Below, one piece after another: positions 1 to 5,487 of a stretch of DNA of 36,009 nucleotides. The notes below the pieces were generated by a model. It was given only the letters and a program-made list of their open reading frames with translations. It was not told the origin of the DNA and made no database searches. The first letter of the stretch is position 1, and every line of letters starts with the position of its first letter. The stretch spans positions 1 through 36,009 of the forward strand of contig JASMLX010000062.1 in assembly GCA_030748495.1 (NCBI GenBank), written 5' to 3'. The position numbers and the translations under genes are program-made. Origin of the DNA: Candidatus Poribacteria bacterium. Its GTDB lineage: Bacteria > Poribacteria > WGA-4E > UBA9662.

Positions 1-1
1 C

Positions 2-487
2 TATGGCACGTTGGGACTAACTCTGAGTGTAATACCATATGTCTATATGCTTGAGAAAAGTCAACCAATACAGCGTCGATTTAAGTCTGAAAACCCAACT
101 TTCTTAGGGCGTTGTGTGTTAAAAGGACTGGCAATAACCACAGTTGTAGGCCCTTTTGCAGTTCTGGAACTCTGTGCTAGAGGGATCGAGTTAGGTTATA
201 GGCAACAGTATGGTAACCAGTATCGGGGCAATATGTGGTTTACCCGTGCCGCTGTGGCTCTAGGCGTACCAATTACAATTGTAGGTGGGGGAATGAGTCT
301 TATAGGGGTTGGTATGATGCCTGGGGTTGACCCTGGTCTAGAAGTACTAATTCTTTCAATTCCATGTCTGTCAATACCATTAGCCTTCTTGGCACTTCCT
401 TCTATTTTAGGTGCTAGAGCATACAACAAAAGCCTGAAGAAAAAGCCTATTGAAGCGAAGATTAATATCTTGAGAGTAGCGTTTTGA
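2..487 (+). CDS. Partial polytopic membrane protein, unknown family
   Basis: The frame is open to the left edge of the window, so this is the C-terminal part of a gene that begins outside it; the TTG at 11 is only the first possible internal start. The visible 162 codons carry roughly three to four hydrophobic stretches (for example around the segments ITTVVGPFAVLEL, AAVALGVPITIVGGGMSLIG and VLILSIPCLSIPLAFLALP) separated by short charged loops, and a basic C-terminal tail. I do not recognise the family. The opposite strand is also open over much of this region, but the regular hydrophobic pattern favours the plus strand. It lies in the AT-rich stretch that ends at the integrase and tRNA fragment, so it may be cargo of an integrated element. 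Confidence 0.5.
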   Translation, partial: YGTLGLTLSVIPYVYMLEKSQPIQRRFKSENPTFLGRCVLKGLAITTVVGPFAVLELCARGIELGYRQQYGNQYRGNMWFTRAAVALGVPITIVGGGMSLIGVGMMPGVDPGLEVLILSIPCLSIPLAFLALPSILGARAYNKSLKKKPIEAKINILRVAF

Positions 488-548
488 GGAAAAGATAGAC
501 GTACAGATCCATCGAAAAGAGAACTGATTGAGGAACTAACAATGAAGA

Positions 549-629
549 GTTTTATCTGAAGGAACTTACTTCTATCAGATTGAGGCAGGAGATCATACAG
601 AAACCAGAAAGATGGCGATTCTGAAGTAA
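549..629 (+). pseudogene. Orphan C-terminal sorting/FlgD-like tail remnant
   Basis: Reading from 549 gives a short peptide ending at TAA (627-629) with the segment GTYFYQIEAGDHTETRKMAIL followed by Lys and stop. This is the end of the FlgD-Ig-like/T9SS type A-like C-terminal domain found on many secreted proteins of Bacteroidetes-like and Poribacteria-like genomes (usual pattern: G-x-Y-F-Y-x-L-x-A-G-D, then T-x-K-M-x-x-L-K). An in-frame TGA at 543-545 cuts it off from anything upstream, and no start codon or ribosome-binding site serves it. It is the tail of a lost exported protein. A second copy of the same tail lies at 16751-16882. Confidence 0.6.
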
Positions 630-800
630 TTAATCTTGAGAACCTAACCTTTTGAACATCTAACCCCAAGAAACCACATGCCCAAAAGTTAATTCTATCA
701 GGTAGGTGCTCTAGTATCTTTATAGGGTTTTCTGCCTGATACAAATTCTCCTCCTGTGGTTTCCAATCTTAGGTGTTCAAATTTCTTGTTTCTTATCAAT

Positions 801-861
801 CAACTGCCAGAATTTGTGTTAGTTGTGCTGGAGCAAAGATTAACACTAAATTGGCAGATGA
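801..861. repeat. 60-bp palindromic intergenic repeat, copy A
   Basis: An imperfect direct repeat of the unit at 1031-1090. The two copies share ATTTGTGTT, a 17-base block GCAAAGATTAACACTAA and GGCAGATGA in the same order and nearly the same spacing. Within this copy the ends are inverted relative to each other (CTGCCAGAATTTGTGTT against AACACTAAATTGGCAG), so the unit can fold into a hairpin. It could be a small MITE-like or REP-like element or a protein-binding site. Function not known. Confidence 0.55.
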
Positions 862-928
862 CCTCTTAATGCATTTTCACTAATCGAGCGTTTTGACGGC
901 TGCCTAATAGTATTTATTATAAGGTAGC

Positions 929-1021
929 CATGAAAACACTCCCTTTTAAATGTAATCATCTCAACAAACCTTCACCTTGTGGTATTAAATAGGAATAGGA
1001 ATAGCAATTAGTGTTTTCATG
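929..1021. repeat. Perfect 12-bp inverted repeat pair
   Basis: CATGAAAACACT at 929-940 is the exact reverse complement of AGTGTTTTCATG at 1010-1021, with 69 bases between. The pair sits between the two 60-bp repeat units. It may be the ends of a very small mobile element, a recombination site or the base of an RNA stem; the sequence alone does not decide. Confidence 0.4.
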
Positions 1022-1030
1022 AATATCAGT

Positions 1031-1090
1031 TCACTGCTAGGATTTGTGTTGATAATGCAGATGCAAAGATTAACACTAATGGGCAGATGA
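1031..1090. repeat. 60-bp palindromic intergenic repeat, copy B
   Basis: Second copy of the unit at 801-861, about three quarters identical by eye. It lies 42 bases before the tautomerase start, so it could sit in that gene's promoter or leader. Its ends (ACTGCTAGGATTTGTGTT and AACACTAATGGGCAG) are again roughly inverted. The hairpin-forming ends are preserved better than the middle, which argues for a structural role or an element end rather than coding sequence. Confidence 0.5.
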
Positions 1091-1132
1091 GATTCTAGGT
1101 CATTCTTAACGTTAAACAACGAGGGAAAATAG

Positions 1133-1522
1133 ATGTCTCAAATTAAAATATTTGGTGTCGATAAAAAATTAATACCAATAAGAGAAAAATTGTCTTCAGT
1201 AATACATTCATGTGTTATGGATGCATTAGGGATGCCTGAAAATAAGCGAGCACATAGATTCATGCCTATGGAGAAAGAAAACTTCTTCATGCCTGGAGGT
1301 AGAACGGATGCATACACGATTATCGAGATATCTATGATAGAAGGTAGAACCAGCGAGACCAAAAAGAAATTGATACGCCTCCTTTTTGATAGAATTCAAG
1401 AACAAGTAGGAATCAGTCATATGGATTTAGAAATTTGTATTCATGAAAGCCCAGCGTGCAATTGGGGCTTTCGTGGTATGCATGGTGATGAAATCAAACT
1501 TAATTATGATATCAATGTGTAA
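1133..1522 (+). CDS. Tautomerase family protein
   Basis: A 129-residue protein of the tautomerase superfamily (Tautomerase_2-like branch). The N-terminal beta strand and helix (SQIKIFGVDKKLIPIREKLS), the central AYTIIEISMIEGRTSETKKK strand-helix unit and the C-terminal E-x-P-x-x-NWGFRG segment fit this group. The group catalyses keto-enol tautomerisation or related small-molecule chemistry, usually through an N-terminal proline, and works as an oligomer in the cytoplasm. Here residue 2 is Ser, so the classical Pro1 nucleophile is missing and the substrate cannot be inferred. The start is set by a good ribosome-binding site (GAGGGA, seven bases before ATG). It stands alone between AT-rich intergenic regions upstream of the integrase and may be cargo of the integrated element. 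Confidence 0.85.
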   Translation: MSQIKIFGVDKKLIPIREKLSSVIHSCVMDALGMPENKRAHRFMPMEKENFFMPGGRTDAYTIIEISMIEGRTSETKKKLIRLLFDRIQEQVGISHMDLEICIHESPACNWGFRGMHGDEIKLNYDINV

Positions 1523-1929
1523 CAAAGCAGCTATTGTGAGACTTCTTTTTTGGTAGTACTTCAATACTGTTGTTAATTTAAGTAAATCAAAACAGTTAGA
1601 TTTTAAACATTACCCTTTGAACTTATATCAGCTTGCCAACTGGATACTGAAGTAATTATAAAAAATAACTGCTAGATAGTGCGAATTCTCTGCTTGAATG
1701 GTATGTGTTTACGCCTCTTACACCAAAAAAGAGAAGCAGGTCGGCAGGCGTAATCCCTCAAACCCTTGCTACACCTAGGTTTCTAAAGGTTTATTACACT
1801 TCTACGTCTATTACATCTACCTTTTAAAGATTTAAAACATTTTATAACTCTAGCCTAGTGATTACTTTTTTCTTAATCTCCAAAAAGCAGGTGTAACAGG
1901 CGTAATGATGTAATTCATCTTTTAAACGG
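1523..1929. other. AT-rich intergenic region with repeated GGTGTAA/GGCGTAAT sites
   Basis: No gene is seen here. The right half carries repeated motifs: TTACGCCTCTTACACC at 1709-1724 is the reverse complement, with one mismatch, of GGTGTAACAGGCGTAA at 1890-1905, and the 10-mer CAGGCGTAAT occurs at both 1745-1754 and 1897-1906. Related TTACAC/CTACACC words lie between them. The cluster is just beyond the 3' end of the integrase gene, a common place for integrase arm-type or excisionase sites. Iteron-type replication sites are an alternative reading. Confidence 0.5.
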
Positions 1930-3273
1930 CTAAATCATGATTACACATTCGTTCAATAACACATCTACAGGTTTTTTCCCTGCATATACATCCATTGTTA
2001 AAGATCTATGGGCATGCCCTATCAACTCTTTAATAAAAGGCTCATAAACCTTCTGACAGGTCAGCTTATTAACCACTATATGTCTGAATGAATGGAAGTT
2101 TTTGCCCTTCTTTTTGATTCCCAGTTTGGTTAGATACCTAGCGAACCAATGGCTGATCCTGGTTCCAAATCCTGTGCTTTCCATTTTCTTCAGTTGAGGG
2201 AACAGTTTACGCTGCTTCTCATTTTTAATCATCTCTACATAATCCAGAAACCCAAGCTGTAAGATCTTTGGATGCAAAGGAACAGTTCTATTACCAGCTG
2301 GGGTTTTAATGTTCTTGTCTTCAGTATTATTGGTTAGATTCATCAGCCAAATTCCATCAGCTTGTTGAATGTCAGACACATTCAATTGGCAAATCTCATT
2401 CAATCTTGCCCCCGAATAAGCTGAAAGTAGAGTTACCCAATATCTGTCTGGTTTATTCTGAAGCAATGATTCTTCTTTCAATTGGTGTTCTAGAATCAGC
2501 TTCAATTCTTGATGGGTAAAGTGTTTTTCCACCACTTCTGCTTTTCTACTTGGTTCTAGTTTACCTCTAAACACATTCTGCTGGGTATAACCTTGTTTGA
2601 TTGCCCAATTGATTAAGCTTGAGGCTCGTTCTACATGCTTCAAGGTGGTCTTAAAGCTTAGTAACTTGACACCTTTCAGCTGGAGTAGTTGTTCAATTGT
2701 CAGTTTGGGATAGCTTTTGGATCTATTGGCGGGCAATTTCTTGATCGTTTCAACTAACTTCCTACCATCTTCATGAGTTAGGGAATCAACAACTCGATTA
2801 CCTATTACTTCCAGCATCAATCTATGACTATCGCTGTAACCTTTGATTGTCTTAGATGGATAACCAGCTTCATTTTTAGCTTGTAAATACCTCTGAGATA
2901 GTTCAGCTAAAGAAATCTTATTATTAGCTTCTTCAGTTGTGGATGTTGTTATATCTGCCATTTCAACTAACTTTTGATTGGCAGTTATAGCTTGATTGGA
3001 ACGATATGTATTGCCTAACTCAAGCTTTAACATTTCCTTGATTTGTTCAGGAGTCAGTTGTTTCTTAGCTGGATTTTGCCTGATGGAAGCGTAGATTTGT
3101 TGGGTTAGATTATAGAGATGGAGAGCTAGAAATTTAGCTTGATGACGAATTCCACATTTTAAAGACAGTTGGAATTGTCTGCGTCCTAATTGTGGTTGTA
3201 GATCTGTAGGAATAATTGAGCGAAACAGGAAGGAATAACCAGACTTGCGATGAACAAGATAGGTACACGGCAT
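1930..3273 (-). CDS. Tyrosine-type site-specific integrase (DUF6538 N-terminus)
   Basis: Catalyses strand exchange between phage or island attachment sites. The ATG at 3273 (protein beginning MPCTYLVHRKSGYSFLFR) is preferred: this is the usual start of integrases with a DUF6538 arm-binding domain, and the 15 codons before it depend on a TTG. Numbered from that TTG, the order is the arm-type domain (about 20-55), the SAM-like core-binding domain (about 135-245) and the catalytic domain (about 265-450). All catalytic residues are visible: Arg305 in GARLNE, Lys338, His409 and Arg412 in HSFRH, the GHAH motif near 435 and Tyr445. The protein should be active. It lies about 100 bases from a tRNA-Sec 3' fragment, its probable target, and just upstream of clustered repeats. 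The surrounding DNA is more AT-rich than the rest of the window. Confidence 0.93.
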   Translation of the reverse strand: MPCTYLVHRKSGYSFLFRSIIPTDLQPQLGRRQFQLSLKCGIRHQAKFLALHLYNLTQQIYASIRQNPAKKQLTPEQIKEMLKLELGNTYRSNQAITANQKLVEMADITTSTTEEANNKISLAELSQRYLQAKNEAGYPSKTIKGYSDSHRLMLEVIGNRVVDSLTHEDGRKLVETIKKLPANRSKSYPKLTIEQLLQLKGVKLLSFKTTLKHVERASSLINWAIKQGYTQQNVFRGKLEPSRKAEVVEKHFTHQELKLILEHQLKEESLLQNKPDRYWVTLLSAYSGARLNEICQLNVSDIQQADGIWLMNLTNNTEDKNIKTPAGNRTVPLHPKILQLGFLDYVEMIKNEKQRKLFPQLKKMESTGFGTRISHWFARYLTKLGIKKKGKNFHSFRHIVVNKLTCQKVYEPFIKELIGHAHRSLTMDVYAGKKPVDVLLNECVIMI

Positions 3274-3376
3274 GATACTAAGTGTGTCCTTGTGTGTGTC
3301 CAAAATGAACAAAAACAAGAATGCAACTGTATCAACTAAGGTTCAAACCCTTACCAACAAAGAGCTTAAAAGAAAA

Positions 3377-3443
3377 TGGCGGGAGAGGGTGGGAGTCGAA
3401 CCCACCTATCCACTGGCGTAGACAAGCTGGTTTTGAAGACCAG
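3377..3443 (-). tRNA. selC (partial): Truncated tRNA-Sec (UCA), 3' part only; probable attachment site
   Basis: Read on the minus strand this is a 67-nt 3' piece of a selenocysteine tRNA. The anticodon arm is CTGGT, loop CTTCAAA with anticodon TCA (3434-3436), ACCAG. A long variable arm follows with a seven-pair stem (TGTCTAC against GTGGATA, two G-U pairs) and loop GCCA, then a T arm GTGGG-TTCGACT-CCCAC, the acceptor 3' strand CCTCTCCC, discriminator G and an encoded CCA. The CTTCAAA loop and long variable arm are hallmarks of bacterial tRNA-Sec. The expected 5' acceptor strand (GGGAGAGG) and D arm are absent in the bases before the anticodon stem. Such partial tRNAs are left by integrases that use the anticodon-to-3' end segment as the attachment core. 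It should not be functional as a tRNA. Confidence 0.85.
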
Positions 3444-3655
3444 TAGAAACTTTTAGGCTATTGGTCTTAACCGATTCTTAGTGCAATATAACTCCATCAT
3501 ATCAATTATTCCCTGCAATGTTAACTTTGAGTATCTTTCTGCTGATATTGGCCCCAGCTTAACCCTCTCTTTCTTCTTCTGCTCCTAATTCCCCAATAAA
3601 TCAAGCTAAATAAGACCAAACCTATCCAGTAGTGGTCGATGATAATCCACAATTA
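3444..3655. other. Intergenic region where the tRNA 5' half should be
   Basis: No gene is seen. In minus-strand orientation this is where the 5' half of the selenocysteine tRNA would lie, and no acceptor or D-arm match can be found. AT content remains high up to the IS630 remnant, after which GC rises, so the compositional edge of the island lies in or near this stretch. Confidence 0.5.
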
Positions 3656-4147
3656 GTGTCATGTTAAGCATCAATTATCGGATAAAGTCGTAACAGTCGT
3701 TATCTGTTCGGCCTGTTGGCCGCACTGGGCTATTTCTTCCATAAACCGTGCTCCATCTGGCTTCGTTCTCTGTTCCGTTACCCGGATCGGTGGCCATAAA
3801 GATGTTGCAACTTCCCCGTCTGCTGTCTTGGTAGTCGTATCTGATCCCTTGCCCGGGTTTGGCCGGAATTGGTCTTCTTTTCTCGGTAATCAACGGCCTG
3901 GGCGACTCATCTATGCCGACGAGCGGATACAACGGATCATAGGGCTGTTTGTATCCGTCGAGTACCTGCTTCCAGGACTTGAAAGAGTTTTCTGACTGGT
4001 ATGCGTACCTTTGCGACTGATAGCCTTAAGTTCGCGCTGCTCTTCTTGGGTCCAGGTTACCTTGTGTTTCTTCATAGTCAAACCTCCACTGGTTGGTTAT
4101 GAAGATTAATATTTTAGTTATGCAACTCTGCACGCATTACTTGACAC
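3656..4147 (-). mobile_element. IS630-family remnant with candidate inverted ends
   Basis: GTGTCATGTTAAGC at 3656-3669 matches the reverse complement of 4134-4147 (GTGTCAAGTAATGC) at 11 of 14 positions, and the pair brackets the transposase remnant. A TA precedes the left end, as expected for the TA target of IS630/Tc1-type elements; a matching TA is not seen on the right. The bounded unit is about 490 bp, so it is an internally deleted derivative that could move only if an active transposase is supplied elsewhere. Confidence 0.5.
3675..4075 (-). pseudogene. IS630-family transposase, internally deleted
   Basis: From the ATG at 4075 the frame gives MKKHKVTWTQEEQRELKAIS and a few more residues of the N-terminal helix-turn-helix region. 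It then passes, through a deletion and frame change near 3990, into KQPYDPLYPLVGIDESPRPL and the PAKPGQGIRYDY stretch that surrounds the DDE catalytic domain of IS630 transposases. The text after that is degraded and stops at FIR (3675-3677), so the last third of the enzyme is lost. A full IS630 transposase is about 340-360 residues; here fewer than 140 remain. The protein is not functional. Confidence 0.8.
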
Positions 4148-4151
4148 GAGT

Positions 4152-4176
4152 CACACGTGTGCCTTGATATCAAGGC
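4152..4176. repeat. Two abutting perfect palindromes downstream of BKACE
   Basis: CACACGTGTG (4152-4161) and GCCTTGATATCAAGGC (4161-4176) are perfect palindromes sharing one base. They lie 20 bases past the stop codon of the BKACE gene. They could form a cruciform or a loop-less terminator stem, or be the target of a dimeric protein; there is no long T tract directly following. Confidence 0.3.
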
Positions 4177-4195
4177 TAACAGCAAAAAGAAAAGT

Positions 4196-5131
4196 CTAAA
4201 ATGAAACTTGATCAGCACCTTTGAGAGCTAGCTGCTGGCGGGCTTCGTCTGGCGTGGCAACTTCAAGTGAAAGCTGTTCCAAAATTCCTCGGATAATCGA
4301 CACTTGTTCGGCATTAGAGGTTGCTAACCGCCCCTTACCTGCATATAAGCTGTCTTCAAGTCCGACCCGCACATTGCCCCCCATCACAGAACCCATAGTC
4401 ACCAGCGATAGTTGATGGCGCCCTCCGGCTAGCACACTCCACAGATAGTCATCGCCAAACAACTTATCGGCGATTCGATGCATGTGCGTGAGGTTGTCCG
4501 GGTCAGCTCCGATTCCACCGAGAATTCCAAAGATGAACTGAATGAACAACGGTGGCTTTAACAGCCCTCGATCTAAAAAATGGGCCAGGTTATACAGATG
4601 CCCAACATCATAACACTCGAACTCGAAACGGGTACCGCATCCTTCACCCAAGACTTTCAGAATGCGTTCGATATCTTTGAACGTATTTCGGAAAATGTAA
4701 TCACGGCTATTCTCCAGGTGATCGCGTTCCCAGTCATATCGAAATTCATCGTACCGAGCGAGCATGGGGTATAGAGCGAAGTTCATTGACCCCATATTGA
4801 GTGAACTCATCTCTGGCTTGAGGCGTAGTGGCCCCCTTAGCCGTTCGTCTATAGTCATACCATGCCCCCCACCCGTGGTGATGTTAATTACAGCTCCACA
4901 ACCTTCCTTGATTCGAGGTAAAAACTGCAGAAATGTATCCGGATCCGGTGTCGGTCTGCCATCTTTAGGGTCTCGCGCGTGGAGATGAAGGATTGCCGCT
5001 CCGGCTTCTGCTGCACCAATAGCCTGCTCAGCAATCTGCTCTGGGGTCACAGGTAGATGGGGTGACATGGTCGGCGTATGGATTGCGCCGGTAATAGCAC
5101 AGGTGATGATGACTTTACGGTTAGCAGCCAT
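4196..5131 (-). CDS. BKACE-type beta-keto acid cleavage enzyme (DUF849)
   Basis: A 311-residue TIM-barrel protein of the BKACE family (the 3-keto-5-aminohexanoate cleavage enzyme, Kce, is the founding member). These cytoplasmic Zn enzymes split a beta-keto acid with acetyl-CoA to give acetoacetate and a new acyl-CoA. Zn ligands are visible in HLHARDP (His49 and His51). The start ITCAITGAIHTPTMSPHLPV, the TTGGGHGM loop near 86-92 and the length fit the family. The substrate differs between subgroups and cannot be read here. The start has a strong ribosome-binding site (GAGGAG, seven bases upstream). The gene stands alone; a candidate promoter lies about 90-115 bases upstream. The CoA-transferase operon at 33478-35848 could act on related acyl-CoAs, but it is distant. 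Confidence 0.92.
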   Translation of the reverse strand: MAANRKVIITCAITGAIHTPTMSPHLPVTPEQIAEQAIGAAEAGAAILHLHARDPKDGRPTPDPDTFLQFLPRIKEGCGAVINITTGGGHGMTIDERLRGPLRLKPEMSSLNMGSMNFALYPMLARYDEFRYDWERDHLENSRDYIFRNTFKDIERILKVLGEGCGTRFEFECYDVGHLYNLAHFLDRGLLKPPLFIQFIFGILGGIGADPDNLTHMHRIADKLFGDDYLWSVLAGGRHQLSLVTMGSVMGGNVRVGLEDSLYAGKGRLATSNAEQVSIIRGILEQLSLEVATPDEARQQLALKGADQVSF

Positions 5132-5217
5132 AAATTCTCCTCGGTTTATCAGGTCTGAATTGGAACAGTTATGTTTCCGGCGGTCAGATGTTGGACAGCA
5201 AGAAAATCAAATTGTCT

Positions 5218-5246
5218 TGTATATTGCCGTTGACACGGGCAATCAA
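5218..5246 (-). promoter_or_regulatory. Candidate sigma70-type promoter for the BKACE gene
   Basis: On the minus strand TTGATT (5246-5241) and TATACA (5223-5218) are separated by 17 bases, close to the TTGACA/TATAAT consensus. They lie 87 bases before the ATG at 5131. No gene is seen in the 5132-5487 gap, so this is the natural place for the promoter. It is a pattern match only. Confidence 0.35.
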
Positions 5247-5487
5247 CTTAAGATTATGACAAAAATTTCAAGATCTGTCAAGGTGTGCGAATAGGTGTAT
5301 ATTTGCTGCTAGCCGCCCAAACAAATTTTGCTATAGCCTACTCTTTACGCGGTACTGAATCGCTAAAGCCGTTTGTATTGATGCCAAATAAAAATCTTGA
5401 CCCTGTACGAAATCATAAGCGAACAGCATCTCTTAACGACAGATCTCTCTACCTTAATTGTAAATTGTAATCCTTGGAAGAATAGAT

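Noticed and set aside
196..744. Long open frame on the minus strand opposite the first membrane protein
   Set aside because: It overlaps a frame with a regular hydrophobic pattern, has no recognisable domain or ribosome-binding site, and spans the sorting-tail remnant on the other strand.
5218..5250. Plus-strand promoter (TTGACA at 5230) facing the 5285-5470 gap
   Set aside because: The downstream -10 match is poor and there is no supported gene on that strand before the clamp/DUF4159 gene, which runs the other way.
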